A stretch of DNA of 64,000 nt from Lysobacter arvi (GCA_031216755.1 JARUHG010000003.1:62001-126000); one strand, 5' to 3'; shown: positions 43,271-55,459, counted from the first letter of the stretch. Notes: a model not told the origin generated them from the letters alone. Translations and numbers: made by a program.

Positions 43271-43792
43271 TCAAGCGGCGGCCTGCGCCTGTGCCAGCGC
43301 GATGCCGATCTGGTCTTCGATCGCGCCCAGGTCGGGCAGGAAGGCGGCGTCTTCGTTGAGCAGCACGCGCGCCTGCACGCCGTTCGGAAGCGGGTTGTGG
43401 TCGTCGACGACCATCAGCGTGTCGCGCGCCACCGTGACCAGGCGCGGGAAGCCCTGCGTCAGCAGCGCGAAGTACGGCGTGCGGCGGCCTTCGACCGGCG
43501 TGCTGCCGCCCAGTGCGCGCAGCACCAGCACCTTGCTGCCGAGGCCGCCGCGTTCGTTGGCGAGTCCGGAGAAGCGGCCGAAGGCGATCAGCGGCAACTG
43601 CCAGCCGCGCCAGCGGATGCGTCCGAGCAGCCAGTCCGGTGCGCCGGCCACGGCGTCCGGTTCGGCGTAGGACAGCACCTCGGCGATGGTCGCGTTCGGC
43701 AGCAGCAGGCGGCCGCCGGCGATCTGGATCAGCACGCCGCGGATGTCGTTTTCGGCGGCGCCGGAAGGTTGGACAACGTGTTCGGTGGCCAT
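43271..43792 (-). CDS. chpC: ChpC-like CheW-domain protein
   Basis: A 173-residue CheW-like adaptor: GVLIQIAGGRLLLPNATIAE, APDWLLGRIRWRGWQLPLIA, KVLVLRALGG, RTPYFALLTQGFPRLVTVAR and VLLNEDAAFLPDLGAIEDQI. CheW proteins couple chemoreceptors to the kinase. In Pseudomonas the chp cluster ends with chpB and chpC, and this gene holds the same place. The ATG at 43792 follows the CheB-like gene by 17 bases. Confidence 0.83.
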   Translation of the reverse strand: MATEHVVQPSGAAENDIRGVLIQIAGGRLLLPNATIAEVLSYAEPDAVAGAPDWLLGRIRWRGWQLPLIAFGRFSGLANERGGLGSKVLVLRALGGSTPVEGRRTPYFALLTQGFPRLVTVARDTLMVVDDHNPLPNGVQARVLLNEDAAFLPDLGAIEDQIGIALAQAQAAA

Positions 43793-43809
43793 CTCGTGTT
43801 CCTTGTCGC

Positions 43810-45462
43810 TCAGCGCCAGCGTTCGGCCAACCGCGCCGAGAGATCGGCGGGCAAGCCCGATTGCGCCCCGCGCGCGATGAGCGCCGAGGCCGCCGCCGCA
43901 TCGTAGCAGCCGTCGCCCGCCTGGCCGGCGACGAATGCGCCGCTGCCGGACAGTTTCATCGCCGCGTCGACCTGCGCCGGATCGGCGCCGCTGAGCATGA
44001 GCACGGCGGAGTCGCCCGGCGGCAGCGTGCCGAGCACGTCGCCGCCGCCTTCCACGAAGCGCATGCCCGATTCGCTCACGGCAACCGAAATGTCGGCCGG
44101 GAGGATGTAGATCGTGCCGGCCATGGCGATCAGGCCCGGCTCGGCGAGACGGACCTGCAGCGGCGTGGCGCGCTGCATCTGCGCAACGAGGCGGTCGTAA
44201 CGGCCGCCGTCGAGGCGCTGCTGCACCAGCACCGGCCGCGGGAATTCTTCCGGCAGGCCGCCGAGCAACTGGCGCACCGCGTCGGGCCCGCCGATGCCGG
44301 CGAGCACGAGGACCGCGCCCGGCAGCTGCGTCGCGACGCGCTCTTCCACCAGTTCCAGCGAGGAGATGCGGCGCTCGATGTCGCCCAGGTCGCGCTGGAA
44401 CTTGTGGTTCGGATCGGACTCGCGTTCGACCGGCGCGGCGACCGCGGTGTCGTCGGTGAACGACCAGTCGGGCGCCGCCGGTGCGGCGACCTTGGGCGCG
44501 GCCGCGACAGGCGTGCCGTCGCGGCTCGCTTCGAACATCAGCACCGGCGCGGTTGCCGCCGGCGCATCGGCCTTCGGCTGCTCCGCGACCTCCACGATGG
44601 CGTCGAAGTCCGGCGCGTCGAAGGCGGGCGCATCGAACACGGCCGTTTCGAGCACCGGCGCGGACACGTCGGCCACTTCGTAGTCGAAACTCGATTCGAA
44701 CGGCTCGACCACCAGCTCGGCGGACAGTTCGATCGCGTCGGCCGACACCATCGGCGCGTCGTCGGCGAAGGACAGTTCGATGCCGGTCAGGGCCGGGGAC
44801 AGTTCGACGGGTTCGGCCACTTCGAATTCGGCTTCGGCCGCAACCGGATCGAACGGGTTGTAGCTGGCTTCGTGCGTGTACTGGACCTGCGGCTCGTCGA
44901 GCGCGAGCTCGAGCGTGGATGCGGCGACGACGGGCGTCGCGGCGTCGATCGCCACCGGCGCGGGCGCGGGCGCTTCGAGGGGCGCGAGTTCGAGCGGCGC
45001 CGCTTCGCTCGCAGCAGCAAGCGACACCTGCGCGTTCACGACGGGCGCGGCGGGTTCGGCCGGACGCGGCACGCCCGCCGGCTCCGGCGGCTCCATGCCT
45101 TCGGGCTCGTGACCCGGCGGCAGGACGTCGCCATGACCGTGCAGCTTGGCGCCGAGATGGCGCACCCAGCGCGCCAGGTCCCAGCCCTCGCGCGTGGCCG
45201 CGAGCGTGGCTTCCTCGTAGATCACTTCCACCGACGGATCGGCGAGCACCGGATCGAACTTCTCGATCACGTCCTCGGTGACCGGGTCGAGCGCGACCAC
45301 GATCACCTGGGGCGCGACCTGCCCCAGCGTTTCCAGCTGGAGGGTGGTCGGATCGGCTTCCAGCACGACGTGGGCGCCGGCGTCGGACAGCGCCGAACGC
45401 AGTCGTTCGCAGGCTGCGCCCGGTCGCGCCAGAAGGACCGCGCGACGGGAGGACTCACTCAT
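43810..45462 (-). CDS. Degenerate CheB-like (ChpB-position) chemosensory protein
   Basis: A 550-residue protein in the place of chpB. The N-terminal 110 residues look like a receiver domain ([30 protein letters not shown]) without a clear phospho-acceptor. A 250-residue Ala/Pro/Glu-rich linker follows. The last 180 residues align with the CheB methylesterase domain, but active-site positions have changed: the GaSTGG serine motif reads [10 protein letters not shown], the QHM histidine reads VQQRL, and the later LTGMG.DG motif reads [10 protein letters not shown]. Methylesterase activity is therefore doubtful, and a scaffold or regulatory role is more likely. The ATG overlaps the chpA stop (ATGA). 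Confidence 0.82.
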   Translation of the reverse strand: MSESSRRAVLLARPGAACERLRSALSDAGAHVVLEADPTTLQLETLGQVAPQVIVVALDPVTEDVIEKFDPVLADPSVEVIYEEATLAATREGWDLARWVRHLGAKLHGHGDVLPPGHEPEGMEPPEPAGVPRPAEPAAPVVNAQVSLAAASEAAPLELAPLEAPAPAPVAIDAATPVVAASTLELALDEPQVQYTHEASYNPFDPVAAEAEFEVAEPVELSPALTGIELSFADDAPMVSADAIELSAELVVEPFESSFDYEVADVSAPVLETAVFDAPAFDAPDFDAIVEVAEQPKADAPAATAPVLMFEASRDGTPVAAAPKVAAPAAPDWSFTDDTAVAAPVERESDPNHKFQRDLGDIERRISSLELVEERVATQLPGAVLVLAGIGGPDAVRQLLGGLPEEFPRPVLVQQRLDGGRYDRLVAQMQRATPLQVRLAEPGLIAMAGTIYILPADISVAVSESGMRFVEGGGDVLGTLPPGDSAVLMLSGADPAQVDAAMKLSGSGAFVAGQAGDGCYDAAAASALIARGAQSGLPADLSARLAERWR

Positions 45463-48400
45463 TCCGCGTCGCCCCCGCGTGGATGGGGATCAGCGCGATC
45501 TGCTCCAGACAGGTCGCCGACCCGGAGGAGGTCGTACACGTTGCGCATCAGTTCCGGCTCCTGGTACGGCTTGCCCAGGTAGCGCTCCACGCCGATCTCG
45601 AACGCGCGCTGGCGATGCTTGTCGCCGGTACGCGAGGTGATCATCACGATCGGCACGCCGCGCAGGCGCGGATCGCCCTTCATCGCGGTGGCGAGCTCGT
45701 AGCCGTCCATGCGCGGCATTTCGATGTCCAGCAGCATCAGGTCGGGCACGCGCTCGACCATGCGCTCCAGCGCGTCGACGCCGTCCTTCGCGGTGAGCAC
45801 CTCGAAGTTGTGGCGTTCCAGCACGCGGCCGGTGACCTTGCGCATGGTGACCGAGTCGTCGACCACCATGACCAGCGGAACGCGGCGCGTCTCCGCCGGC
45901 GCGACCGGTGCGGCGACGTGGTCGCGCGGCAGCAGCGCCTGGCGACGCACCAGCGGCGCGACGTCGAGGATCACCACCACGCGGCCGTCGCCCATGATGG
46001 TCGCGCCGAAGATGCCCGGCACCGACGCCACCTGCGGGCCGACCGGCTTCACCACGATTTCGCGGTTGCCGACGACCTGGTCGACGCACACCGCGGCGCG
46101 CAGGTCGCCCGAGCGGATCAGCAGCAGCGGCATCTGCAGCGCGCCTTCGGCCTTGGCGGTGCCATGGCCGACCAGCGTGCCGAGGTCGTGGACGGCGTAG
46201 TCCTCGCCGCCGTAGCGGTAGGTCGCGTCGACCATGTCCAGGCGATCGCGGGCGATGCGGCCCACGCCGCGAACCGAGGCGATCGGCACGGCGAAGGTGG
46301 TTTCGCCGATGCGCACGAACACGGCCTGCGTGACCGCGAGCGTCTGCGGCAGGCGCAGCGTGAAGGTGACGCCCTTGCCCGGGACGGACGCGATGTCGAG
46401 CGTGCCGCCGAGCTGGCGGACTTCGCTGGCCACCACGTCCATGCCCACGCCGCGGCCCGCCAGGCGGCTGACCGACTCGGCCGTGGAGAAGCCCGGTTCC
46501 AGGATCAGTGCATCGATCGCGGCGTCGGACAGCGTCGCGCCTTCCGGCACCAGCCCGCGTTCGTGGCCGCGACGCAGGATCGCCTCGCGGTTGAGGCCCG
46601 CGCCGTCGTCGCCGACTTCCAGCACGACTTCCGAACCTTCGCGGCGGACCGCGATGCGGATGGTGCCTTCGTCGGGCTTGCCGGCCTTCCTGCGCTTGTC
46701 CGGGGTTTCCAGGCCGTGCGCGACGGCGTTGCGGAGCATGTGCTCCAGCGGCGCGGTCATGCGCTCGAGCACGTTGCGATCGAGTTCGCCCTGCGTGCCG
46801 TCGAGCTTGAGCGCGACATGCTTGCCCAGTTCGCCCGAGGCCTGGCGCACCACGCGGCGCAGGCGCGGCAGCAGGCCGTCGAACGGCACCATGCGCGTGC
46901 GCATGAGGCCTTCCTGCAGCTCCGAGCTCACGCGCGACTGTTGCAGCAGCAGCGTTTCGTACTGGCGGGTCAGGTCGTCGAGCGTGGTCTGCAGGCTGAC
47001 CTGGTCGGCGGCCGATTCGGCCAGCGCGCGCGACAGCTGCTGCAGCGTCGAGAAGCGGTCCAGTTCCAGCGGATCGAAGGCCTGCTCGCCGTCGTCGCCT
47101 TCGCGCTGGTAACGCGCGACGATCTGCGCTTCGGTTTCGATTTCCAGGCGGCGCAGCTGGTCGCGCATACGCGTGTTCGTCGCCGCCATTTCGGCAATGG
47201 CGCCACGGAACGCACCCAGCTGCTGCTCCAGGCGGGCGCGATAGATCGCGACCTCACCGGCGTAGTTGACCAGGCGGTCCAGCAGGTCGGCGCGGATGCG
47301 CACCTGTTCCTGCGGGGCGCGCACGCCGATCTCGTCGTCGTCGGTCTGCGGCTGGTCGCTGATCGGCGCGGACAGGGGCTTGAGCTCGACCGGCGCCTGC
47401 TCGCGCGGTACGTCTGCGACCGGCGCGGCGGGCTTCGCCGCCACCGGCTGCGCGGCCTGCGCGGCAGCGGTCAGATCGCCCAGCGTCGTCTCGCCGCGCG
47501 AGCGCGCGTCGAATTCGGCGATGAGCGCTTCGGGCATGGCGATCGCGCGGCGCTCGCCGACGCGGGTGACCATCGCGTGCAGGCGGTCGAAACCGCGTTC
47601 GAGCAGCGGCACGCCATCGCGGCCGAGTTCGCAGCGGTTCTCCACCACGCCTTCGAGCAGCGATTCCATGGCGTGGCCGAGTTCGCCCACGGCCATGATG
47701 CCGGCCATGCGCGCGCCGCCCTTGATGGTGTGCAGGTCACGCTGCAGGCCCACCAGCGATTCGCGCTCCGTCGGTGCCTCGCGCAGCTGCGCGAGCAGGC
47801 CGTCGGAATGGTCGAGCAGGTCGCTGGCTTCCTCGACGAAGATGTCGACCAGCTCCGGATCGAGTTCGCTCAGGTCCAGCGCTTCGTCCGGATCGTCCGC
47901 GCCGGCCAGCGCCTGCGCCAGGAGCGCGGCGACGGCCGGTTCCTGGGCATCGGCGGCGTCGGCGAAGGCGGTCTCGTGGGCAGGCTCGTCCGCGGGCGAC
48001 TCGGCGAGTGCGTCCTGGGTGAACTCCTGCACGTCGGGCAGTTCGTCGCGCATGTCGCCGATGGCGGGCGCGTCGACGAACGCGTGGCCGACGGCAGTCG
48101 TTTCCAGCGACGCCGCCTCGACGGCGGCGTGCTGTTCGCGCGCGATGCGCTCGGCTTCGGCGTACTCGGCCTCCAGGCGCGCGTACTCGGCCTCCTCGTC
48201 GGCGATGCGCGCCGCTTCCAGGCGCTCGGCTTCCAGGCGCTCGGTGGCGAGGCGTTCGGCTTCCAGCAATTGCGCTTCGATGCGCTGCTGTTCGGCCAGC
48301 GCGGCGGCCGCCTGGCGCTCGGCCATCGCGGCTTCGATGGCGGCCTGGTGCGCGGCCTCGGCGGCCAGACGTTCGGCGTGTGCGGCGGCGGCGCGCTCGG

Positions 48401-51400
48401 CTTCGGCGCGCTCCGCGGCAAGGCGCTCGGCTTCGGCGCGCTCGGCGGCGATGCGTCGGGCTTCCTCGCCGGCAGCGCGTTCGGCCTCCTCGGCCGCCAA
48501 GCGCTCGGCTTCGGCCTGGGCGAGTCGGGCCTGCTCGGCGGCAACGCGCTCGGCTTCCAGGCGTTCGGCTTCCGCCGCTTCGGCGGCAAGTCGTTCGATT
48601 TCCAGGCGCTCGGCTTCGGCGCGCGCCTCTTCCTCGCGACGGAGCAGCGCCAGGCGCTCGGCTTCGCGCTGCTGTTCTTCCAGCGCGAAACGCTCCGCTT
48701 CGAGCCGTTCGACTTCGATGCGTTCGGCGTTCGCGCGTTCGATCGCCTCGCGTTCGGCCTCGATGCGACGGGCTTCGGCGAGCTCGGCCTCGATGCGCTC
48801 GGCGTGCGCCGGATCGGACAGGTAATCCGGGCCAACGTCGCCTGCCAGGTCGGTGAACTCGCTCAGATCGATCGCGGCGAACGCGGGCTCGGCCGGTTCG
48901 TGCGGCATCGGCTGGCGCGCGTCCGGGAGGCTGTCGCGCAGCGCACGCATGCGCTCGGCGAGGCCCTCGAAGGCCGGGATGCGCGGCGCCGGCGTCTTGA
49001 GCGTCGCCAGCGTGCGGCGAATCGCGTCAGCGACCTCGCCCATCGCGGCGACGCCCTCGGCGCTGGCCGGCTGGCCCGATGCCAGCAGGCGCTTGACGTA
49101 CACCTCGGTCGGACCGGTGATCTCGGTGATCACCGGCACTTCGGTCATCGCGAAGGCGCCGTTGAGCGTGTGGAAGGCGCGCTGCAGGCCATCGTCGGCC
49201 GGGCGCGGCTGCGCCTGCGACGCGGCGAGCCACTGCTCGATCGTCACCAGGTGGCCGCTGACCTCGGCGTCGAGGATTTCCAGCAGCACCGAGTCGACCG
49301 ACGCCGGGACGCCCGATTCGGGCTCCAGCACCGGCGCGATGTCCTGCGCCGGAAGCTCGGGCGCGGGCACGTCGTCGAAGCTGATCTCCTCGACTTCGAC
49401 GGCGCTGTCGAGGCCATCGAAGCTGACGGCTTCGAGCGTGATCTCTTCGGCCAGCGGCTCGAACACCGGCTCGACCGGTTCGACCACCGGCTCGACGACG
49501 GCTTCGACCTTCGGCGGGGCCGGCGTGTAGACGGTGTCGTCGCCTTCGGCGAGGCGGTCGGCGTGGGCTTCCATCGCCGGCAGGTCGGCCGTGATCGCGC
49601 CTTCGTTGCGCAGCGCGGCATGCAGCTGCGGGAGCGCGGCGTAGGCGTGTCCGACCAGCCCGATGACCGCCGGGCTCGCCGGGCGGGTGCCATCGAGCAC
49701 GCGGTTGAGCAGGTTCTCGATCTTCCAGCTGAACTCGCCCAGCGTCTTGGCGCCGACCAGGCGGCCGGAGCCCTTGAGCGTGTGGAACACGCGGCGGATC
49801 GGACGCAGGCGTTCGCTGTCTTCGGGCAACGCGTGCCACTCGGGCAGCAGGTCGCCGAGGTGGCGGATTTCCTCGTCGAGCTCCTCGAGGAAGACTTCGC
49901 GGATCTCGTCGTCGATGTCGTCGCTGTGCTCGAAGCCACCCGCGGCGATCTGCTGCGGCGTGCTGGCGACAGGCGCGGGCGCCGGGGCCGGCGACGCGGG
50001 CGCCGAGGCGGACACCTGCGCGACCGGCACTTCGGCGGCGAGCGTCGCCGACGGGGTCAGCGTCGTCGTGTCGAACGCCGGCGTCGCCGGCGTGCCGAGC
50101 GTGATTTCGTCGGTCAGTTCGAAGTCCGGAACGCGCGCCAGGTCCTCGCGGCTGATCGGCGAGCTCGGCGCCATCGTGGCGGCGATGTCGAACTCCGGCA
50201 GCGGCCAGTAACGCAGCGTTTCCAGGCTCTGGCGCGTGATGTCCAGGATGTGGTTGCGGTTCGGCCGCTGTTCGCGCAGCGCTTCGAGGTAGTACTCGAG
50301 GCTGGCGAGCGCGTCGGCGAGCGTGTCCAGCTGCTGGCCGTTGGGCACGCGCTTGCGGCCGATCAGCTCGACCTCGGTGTAGCGCTTCACGCCGGTGAGG
50401 TAGTCGGCGGGCTGCGGCAGTTCGAGCATGCGCAGCGCGCCGGCGACTTCGTCCAGCACGCGCGGGACTTCGGCCAGTTCGGCGTGGTCCCAGTTGGTTT
50501 CCACGAACGCGACGAACGCCTGCCGCGCATCGCCGAAGTTGGCGATGGCTTCGCGCACGAGTACGTCGAGCACCTTGCGCGCTTCGCCGGCGAGCAGGTC
50601 GTCCTCGGCGCCGGCGTCGGGCAGGCCCAGGCGCGAGACCTGGTCGTCCAGCGAGGCGTCTACGTAGAGGAGCGCGCCGGCGACGTCGAGCAGCGCGCCC
50701 TCGTCGGCCGGGCGCTTGCCCGACACGATGTCGTGCATCGCATCGCGTTGCTGCAGCACGACGGTACGCGCGACGCCCAGGCCCATCATGCCGAGCGTGT
50801 CGCTGACGCGGCCCAGCGCCTCCACCTGCGGCTTGAGCTCGGCGACGTCGGTCTGGCCGGTGCGCAGGTGCAGGTCGAGCGCGTCCTTGACGCGCAGCAG
50901 GTCTTCCTTGATCGCGGCGGCGACGGTGTCCAGCAGCGCGCGGTTGCGGCCGGACAGCGAGCCGCGGGCGTGTTCGAGTTCGGACTCGCTGGGCAGGTGC
51001 GCGGCGAGCTCGAAGGTGTGGCGCAGGTCGTCCAGCGCCGGGTGGCGGCCGTCGCTGTGGGCGACGTGATAGAGCAACTGTCGGGTCGGCTCGGCGGCCG
51101 GTTCGGAGCGATGCGCGCCGAACCCGTCGTCGGCCAGCATCAGGCGGGCTTCGCGCTCGACGCCGCCGAAGGCCTGGCGCAGCGCGCGCGTGGCCGGCAG
51201 CGCACCGTCGCGCAGGGCGCCGGCGACGCTGGAGGCGACCCACAGCATGCGGCGCACCGGTTCGAGCACGACTTCGCCGAGCAGGCCGTCGATGGCGCTG
51301 GAGAGCTTTTCCGGCTGCGACGGGTTGCCGTCTTCAGGCCAGTTCGCGAGTGCATCGCGCAGTGCGGCCAGGTGCGGCGACGTGGCGCCGCGCGTGGGCG

Positions 51401-51884
51401 CGGACGCCGGCAACGCGCTGGGCAGGTTGGCCGGCAGCGGGCGGTCGAGGTCCGGCGCGAACAGCACGCTTTCGTTGAGGCCCGCCTCGCCGCGCGTGGC
51501 GCGCAGTTCGTTGAGCAACGGCAGCAGGACGATCGGAATGTCGCGATGGCCGCCCTGCAGGCGTTCCAGGTAATCGGGCAGCAGCACCACGCCGCGCATC
51601 AGTGCCGCGCAGGCGTCGTCGCGGTCGGCGACCTTGCCCTGCTGCAGCGCGAGCGCCAGCCGCTCCATCTCTTCGGCGACCATCGCCGGCGCGTAGAGCT
51701 CGACCATGCGCAGCGTGCCGTGCACCTGGTGCAACTGCTCGGCGCACACGCGCATGCGGCTGGCGTCGGCCGGATTCTCGGCGTACGCCTCGATCTCCTG
51801 CTGCGCCAGGCGCAAGGTCTCGTCCAGCTCGGGCTTGATCCAGCCCAGGGTGGTGGTGTCGATGGCTTCGCGCATCACGGTCAT
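45459..51884 (-). CDS. chpA: ChpA/PilL-type hybrid chemosensory histidine kinase, multiple Hpt domains
   Basis: The 2141-residue kinase governs type IV pilus twitching through PilG and PilH. Hpt-type histidines are visible at about residues 55 ([10 protein letters not shown]), 701 ([16 protein letters not shown]), 905 ([13 protein letters not shown]) and 1385 ([15 protein letters not shown]); degenerate Hpt-like repeats lie between 100 and 600. Residues about 1025-1255 are a Glu/Ala/Arg coiled-coil stretch built on EAERLEAER units. Then come the dimerisation domain ([20 protein letters not shown]), a HATPase ([35 protein letters not shown]), a CheW domain and a C-terminal receiver ([20 protein letters not shown]). 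Pseudomonas ChpA (about 2470 residues) has more phosphotransfer sites and no such coil. The ATG 51884 follows GAGGTGAGCG. Confidence 0.94.
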   Translation of the reverse strand: MTVMREAIDTTTLGWIKPELDETLRLAQQEIEAYAENPADASRMRVCAEQLHQVHGTLRMVELYAPAMVAEEMERLALALQQGKVADRDDACAALMRGVVLLPDYLERLQGGHRDIPIVLLPLLNELRATRGEAGLNESVLFAPDLDRPLPANLPSALPASAPTRGATSPHLAALRDALANWPEDGNPSQPEKLSSAIDGLLGEVVLEPVRRMLWVASSVAGALRDGALPATRALRQAFGGVEREARLMLADDGFGAHRSEPAAEPTRQLLYHVAHSDGRHPALDDLRHTFELAAHLPSESELEHARGSLSGRNRALLDTVAAAIKEDLLRVKDALDLHLRTGQTDVAELKPQVEALGRVSDTLGMMGLGVARTVVLQQRDAMHDIVSGKRPADEGALLDVAGALLYVDASLDDQVSRLGLPDAGAEDDLLAGEARKVLDVLVREAIANFGDARQAFVAFVETNWDHAELAEVPRVLDEVAGALRMLELPQPADYLTGVKRYTEVELIGRKRVPNGQQLDTLADALASLEYYLEALREQRPNRNHILDITRQSLETLRYWPLPEFDIAATMAPSSPISREDLARVPDFELTDEITLGTPATPAFDTTTLTPSATLAAEVPVAQVSASAPASPAPAPAPVASTPQQIAAGGFEHSDDIDDEIREVFLEELDEEIRHLGDLLPEWHALPEDSERLRPIRRVFHTLKGSGRLVGAKTLGEFSWKIENLLNRVLDGTRPASPAVIGLVGHAYAALPQLHAALRNEGAITADLPAMEAHADRLAEGDDTVYTPAPPKVEAVVEPVVEPVEPVFEPLAEEITLEAVSFDGLDSAVEVEEISFDDVPAPELPAQDIAPVLEPESGVPASVDSVLLEILDAEVSGHLVTIEQWLAASQAQPRPADDGLQRAFHTLNGAFAMTEVPVITEITGPTEVYVKRLLASGQPASAEGVAAMGEVADAIRRTLATLKTPAPRIPAFEGLAERMRALRDSLPDARQPMPHEPAEPAFAAIDLSEFTDLAGDVGPDYLSDPAHAERIEAELAEARRIEAEREAIERANAERIEVERLEAERFALEEQQREAERLALLRREEEARAEAERLEIERLAAEAAEAERLEAERVAAEQARLAQAEAERLAAEEAERAAGEEARRIAAERAEAERLAAERAEAERAAAAHAERLAAEAAHQAAIEAAMAERQAAAALAEQQRIEAQLLEAERLATERLEAERLEAARIADEEAEYARLEAEYAEAERIAREQHAAVEAASLETTAVGHAFVDAPAIGDMRDELPDVQEFTQDALAESPADEPAHETAFADAADAQEPAVAALLAQALAGADDPDEALDLSELDPELVDIFVEEASDLLDHSDGLLAQLREAPTERESLVGLQRDLHTIKGGARMAGIMAVGELGHAMESLLEGVVENRCELGRDGVPLLERGFDRLHAMVTRVGERRAIAMPEALIAEFDARSRGETTLGDLTAAAQAAQPVAAKPAAPVADVPREQAPVELKPLSAPISDQPQTDDDEIGVRAPQEQVRIRADLLDRLVNYAGEVAIYRARLEQQLGAFRGAIAEMAATNTRMRDQLRRLEIETEAQIVARYQREGDDGEQAFDPLELDRFSTLQQLSRALAESAADQVSLQTTLDDLTRQYETLLLQQSRVSSELQEGLMRTRMVPFDGLLPRLRRVVRQASGELGKHVALKLDGTQGELDRNVLERMTAPLEHMLRNAVAHGLETPDKRRKAGKPDEGTIRIAVRREGSEVVLEVGDDGAGLNREAILRRGHERGLVPEGATLSDAAIDALILEPGFSTAESVSRLAGRGVGMDVVASEVRQLGGTLDIASVPGKGVTFTLRLPQTLAVTQAVFVRIGETTFAVPIASVRGVGRIARDRLDMVDATYRYGGEDYAVHDLGTLVGHGTAKAEGALQMPLLLIRSGDLRAAVCVDQVVGNREIVVKPVGPQVASVPGIFGATIMGDGRVVVILDVAPLVRRQALLPRDHVAAPVAPAETRRVPLVMVVDDSVTMRKVTGRVLERHNFEVLTAKDGVDALERMVERVPDLMLLDIEMPRMDGYELATAMKGDPRLRGVPIVMITSRTGDKHRQRAFEIGVERYLGKPYQEPELMRNVYDLLRVGDLSGADRADPHPRGGDAE

Positions 51885-51983
51885 CGCTCACCTCGCATGC
51901 ATGCAAGGTGGCGCGACCTGCGGCCGAGGCGCCATCCGGGGCTGAAGCTGTTCATCGTGACCGACCTTGTTCCGATCCGCCCG

Positions 51984-54008
51984 TCAGGCCGGCAGCTTGA
52001 AGTCGGCGACCGAGCGGCGCAGGTCGGCGGCCAGCTGCGCCAGGTTTCCAATCGACGCGGCGGTCTGGTTCGCACCCTGCGAGGTCTGCGCGGTAATCGA
52101 CTGGATGGTGTTCATCGTCGCGGTGATGTTCGATGCCGCGCTGGACTGCTGCTGCGCCGCGCTCGAAATGCCCTGAATGAGGTTGGACAGGTCGCTCGAC
52201 ACCTTTTCGATCTCGCCCAGCGCGGTACCCGCGTCCTCGGCCAGTCGCGCACCGGCGACCACTTCGGAGGTCGTCTGTTCCATCGAGGACACCGCTTCGT
52301 TGGTGTCGGACTGAATCGTCTGCACCAGCGTTTCGATTCGCTTGGTCGCGTTGGATGCGCGTTCCGCCAGTCGCTGCACTTCGTCCGCGACGACCGCGAA
52401 GCCGCGGCCCGCTTCACCCGCCGAGGCCGCCTGGATGGCCGCGTTCAGCGCGAGGATGTTCGTCTGTTCCGAGATGTCGTTGATCAGTTCCACGATCGAG
52501 CCGATTTCCTGCGACGACTCGCCCAGTCGCTTGATTCGCTTCGACGTTTCCTGGATCTGGTCGCGGATGCTGTCCATGCCGGCGATCGTCTGGCGCACCA
52601 CGCCCGCGCCCTTGGTCGCGATCTGCACCGAGCGCTGCGCCACGTCCGCCGATTCGGCCGAGTTGCGGGACACCTGGTTGATCGACGCCGCGATTTCGCT
52701 GATTCGGCTGGAAGCGGAGTTGATTTCCTGCGCCTGGTGTTCGGCGGCCTCGGCCAGGTGCATGGCGGTGGCCTGCGTTTCCTGCGCGCTGGCGGCGACC
52801 TGCACGGAGGTATCGGTAATCGTCTGCACCAGGCTGCGCAGCTGTTCGACGGCGAAGTTGATCGAGTCCGCGATCGCGCCGGTCATGTCCTCGGTGACCG
52901 TCGCCTTCACGGTCAGGTCGCCTTCTGCGAGCGAACCCATTTCGTCCAGCAGGCGCATGATCGCCTCCTGGTTGCGGTCGTTGAGTTCCTTCGTGGTCAG
53001 GTAGCGCTTCTTCTGCTGGCTGTTCAGCGAGACCACCAGGAAGACGATCGCGAACAGCGCCACCAGGCCGGAGACAATCGACACGAGGATGTGGCCGATC
53101 GGGTTGGTGCTGCGCACCGAGCCGAACGAGGTGAAGGCGCGGAACAGCGCCTGGCTGTCGGTCAGCAGCTTGTTGGAACCGCCGGTGATCGACTCGGCTG
53201 CGGCCTGCGCGGCGAACAGGTTCTGCGAGGAGGACAGGATCGCGTCCAGGTCCTTCTTCATTTCCAGCCACAGCGTCTCGGCCTGGCCGAGCGCGGCGAT
53301 GGCGTTGGCGTTGCCGAGCGGGGTCACGCCGAACGCGGCGTCGCCCTTGCGCAGGCCGGTGAGCACGTTGCCGAACACGGCCGCGTCGCGACCGAGCGCT
53401 TCACCGGCCAGCGCGGCGCCGCTGCCACCGGCGCGGATCTGCGTGATGCGCTCGGCCATCTTGCCCGACAGCACGACCTGGCGAAGGGCGATGTACACCT
53501 GCGAGGACGGCGAGCCGGAGGCCGACATCGCGCGCACCAGTTCGTCCAGGCGTGCCTGCAGCTGCGGCACGCGGCTGGAGAAGCTGTCGGCGTTGCCGGC
53601 CAGCGCCAGCACGGCCTTTTCCGACGCGACCACCTGGTCGGCGCTCTTGCCCAGCGGCGCCCAGGTGCTGGTGACGGTCTGGATCGGTCCCGACACGCCG
53701 GCGGTGCTGCCGAAATTGGCGTTGAGCTGTTCGACGTCCTGCACGATCGCCGAGCGCGTTTCCTTGAACGCCGCGAACGCGGCGGCGTCGCCGCTAACCG
53801 CTTCCTGGCCCTGCACGGCCAGCTTCTGCGAGTTCACCTGGAGGTCCGACGCCGAGGAGCTCGCGCCGCCCAGGCGCGCGGCCTTCCACGTTGCGTAGCC
53901 GGTGTTCAGACCGAAGATGAGCACCGATACGCCCAGCACGATCAGCCAGGTGTTGACGCCAAAGTTGCGGCCCTTGCCGGCAGCGCCATCGATCGTAGTC
54001 ACGCTCAT
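51984..54008 (-). CDS. pilJ: Twitching-motility methyl-accepting chemotaxis protein PilJ
   Basis: PilJ is the receptor of the Pil-Chp pathway, sensing surface contact or pilus state. The 674-residue product has a short cytoplasmic start and a transmembrane helix ([20 protein letters not shown]). A periplasmic helical module of about 280 residues follows, then a second helix ([20 protein letters not shown]), a HAMP-like segment ([20 protein letters not shown]) and a signalling domain. The hairpin tip is [20 protein letters not shown] with [20 protein letters not shown]. The ATG at 54008 overlaps the pilI stop (ATGA). Confidence 0.95.
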   Translation of the reverse strand: MSVTTIDGAAGKGRNFGVNTWLIVLGVSVLIFGLNTGYATWKAARLGGASSSASDLQVNSQKLAVQGQEAVSGDAAAFAAFKETRSAIVQDVEQLNANFGSTAGVSGPIQTVTSTWAPLGKSADQVVASEKAVLALAGNADSFSSRVPQLQARLDELVRAMSASGSPSSQVYIALRQVVLSGKMAERITQIRAGGSGAALAGEALGRDAAVFGNVLTGLRKGDAAFGVTPLGNANAIAALGQAETLWLEMKKDLDAILSSSQNLFAAQAAAESITGGSNKLLTDSQALFRAFTSFGSVRSTNPIGHILVSIVSGLVALFAIVFLVVSLNSQQKKRYLTTKELNDRNQEAIMRLLDEMGSLAEGDLTVKATVTEDMTGAIADSINFAVEQLRSLVQTITDTSVQVAASAQETQATAMHLAEAAEHQAQEINSASSRISEIAASINQVSRNSAESADVAQRSVQIATKGAGVVRQTIAGMDSIRDQIQETSKRIKRLGESSQEIGSIVELINDISEQTNILALNAAIQAASAGEAGRGFAVVADEVQRLAERASNATKRIETLVQTIQSDTNEAVSSMEQTTSEVVAGARLAEDAGTALGEIEKVSSDLSNLIQGISSAAQQQSSAASNITATMNTIQSITAQTSQGANQTAASIGNLAQLAADLRRSVADFKLPA

Positions 54009-54610
54009 GGTTGAACCTCGGAAACGTTGCTGATGCGGTGCGGCATGTCGGACGCCGCCTGGCGGAATTCGGGCGTGCGGGCCAGCCTTTCCAGGCTGAA
54101 GATGCCCCACGTGTGGGCGTCGAGGCGGTAGCCGCGTTCGACGAAGTTCGCGTAGCGCCCCTGGGTCAGTGCGGCGACGGCTTGGTCGTCGGACGGATCG
54201 GGCGTGAGTTCGATGCGGTGCTGCTCATGGAAGCTGCGCTGGCCGTAGAGCTCGTCGATCAGCACCGCCACGTCGCCGCCGGGCTGGCGGACGAGCAGGA
54301 TGCGCTGGCTTTCGTGCAGGACCGTGCGCTCGCCTTCCAGGAACTGCTTCAGGTCGACGATGGGGAGCAGGTTGCCGCGCACGTTCGCCAGGCCCAGCAG
54401 CCAGGGCTGTGCGCCCGGCACCTGGGTGACTTGTGGAAGCGGCAGGATTTCCAGCACTTCGCCGAAGCCCGAGGCGAGCCGACGGGAGCCGATGCGATAG
54501 CCCACGCCGCGCCACAGGCCGGGCGCGTCGAGCTGTTCGGGCAGGCCGACCACGTGCGCCAGACTGCGGCGCTCGTAGTCCACCAGCACGTCGAAGGGCG
54601 ACTGCAGCAT
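54005..54610 (-). CDS. pilI: Twitching-motility CheW-like adaptor PilI
   Basis: A 201-residue CheW-domain protein: [73 protein letters not shown]. It couples PilJ to the ChpA kinase. The N-terminal extension ([16 protein letters not shown]) is normal for PilI. It sits 13 bases after pilH and overlaps pilJ, in the conserved order pilG-pilH-pilI-pilJ. Confidence 0.94.
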   Translation of the reverse strand: MLQSPFDVLVDYERRSLAHVVGLPEQLDAPGLWRGVGYRIGSRRLASGFGEVLEILPLPQVTQVPGAQPWLLGLANVRGNLLPIVDLKQFLEGERTVLHESQRILLVRQPGGDVAVLIDELYGQRSFHEQHRIELTPDPSDDQAVAALTQGRYANFVERGYRLDAHTWGIFSLERLARTPEFRQAASDMPHRISNVSEVQP

Positions 54611-54623
54611 CGACCGTCCCGCC

Positions 54624-54989
54624 TCAGGCGCCCAGCAGGGCGTTGATCCGGGCGATCAGCTCGTCTTCGCGCGGCGGCTTGACGATGTAGTCGCGGGCGC
54701 CCTGGCGCATGCCCCAGGCCTTGTCGGTGTCCATGCCCTTGGTGCTCACGATGAGCACCGGGATGGCGCTGGTGTCGGAGTCGCGCGACAGCGCGCGGGT
54801 CGCCTGGAACCCGTTCATGCCCGGAAGCACGACGTCCATCATCACCAGGTCCGGCTTCTCGCGCTTGCAGGTCTCGATGCCGTCCTCGGCATTGCCCGAG
54901 GCCAGGACCTGGTGTCCGTTGCGCTCCAGGAGCTGGGTCAGGACGGCCGTGTCGGTCGGCGAGTCCTCGATCAGAAGAATACGTGCCAT
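54624..54989 (-). CDS. pilH: Twitching-motility response regulator PilH
   Basis: A 121-residue single-domain receiver: acidic pair in MARILLIEDSPTD, phospho-acceptor Asp in PDLVMMDVVLPGMNGFQATR, conserved T/S in VLIVSTKGMD and K in DYIVKPPREDEL. PilH is one of two CheY-like outputs of the Chp kinase; in Pseudomonas it dampens signalling or favours pilus retraction. It follows pilG by 18 bases. Confidence 0.94.
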   Translation of the reverse strand: MARILLIEDSPTDTAVLTQLLERNGHQVLASGNAEDGIETCKREKPDLVMMDVVLPGMNGFQATRALSRDSDTSAIPVLIVSTKGMDTDKAWGMRQGARDYIVKPPREDELIARINALLGA

Positions 54990-55007
54990 TGGTGCCCTAC
55001 CCCCCGG

Positions 55008-55406
55008 TCAGGCGTTTACGTGCGTGCGGATCGCGTCGAGCAGTTCTTCGCGTGTGAATGGTTTGGTGAGGTACTGCTCGGAGCCGACGATGCGACCGCG
55101 TGCCTTGTCGAACAGGCCGTCCTTGGACGACAGCATGATGACCGGAGTGCCTTTGAACAGGTGGTTGTTCTTGATCAACGCACAGGTTTGGTAGCCATCC
55201 AGCCGCGGCATCATGATGTCCACGAAGATGATCTGCGGCTGTTGATCGGCGATCTTCGCCAGCGCTTCGAAGCCGTCGGTGGCGGTCACCACCTCGCAGC
55301 CCTCGCGCTTGAGCAACGTCTCGGCGGTTCGGCGGATCGTCTTCGAGTCATCGATCACCATGACCTTGAGACCGCCGAGGCTGCCGTTGCGGACCTCGTC
55401 TAGCAT
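55008..55406 (-). CDS. pilG: Twitching-motility response regulator PilG
   Basis: A 132-residue receiver: GGLKVMVIDDSKTIRRTAET, IIFVDIMMPRLDGYQTCALI with the phospho-acceptor Asp, VIMLSSKDGLFDKARGRIVG and YLTKPFTREELLDAI. PilG is the CheY-like output that promotes pilus extension and links to cAMP signalling in Pseudomonas. It is first in the operon; a good sigma-70-type promoter lies 54 bases upstream of its ATG. Confidence 0.95.
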   Translation of the reverse strand: MLDEVRNGSLGGLKVMVIDDSKTIRRTAETLLKREGCEVVTATDGFEALAKIADQQPQIIFVDIMMPRLDGYQTCALIKNNHLFKGTPVIMLSSKDGLFDKARGRIVGSEQYLTKPFTREELLDAIRTHVNA

Positions 55407-55459
55407 TTTCGAATTCCCCCATGCGAATGCCGCCGTGTGCAGGCACTTCGCCAGTCGCC

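Noticed and set aside
45483-54014. An 8.5-kb plus-strand frame without stops (2843 codons) opposite chpA and pilJ
   Set aside because: Its protein is low-complexity His/Arg/Val/Gln-rich with no recognisable domain. It mirrors a GC-biased codon frame of two certain genes, where antisense stops are rare.
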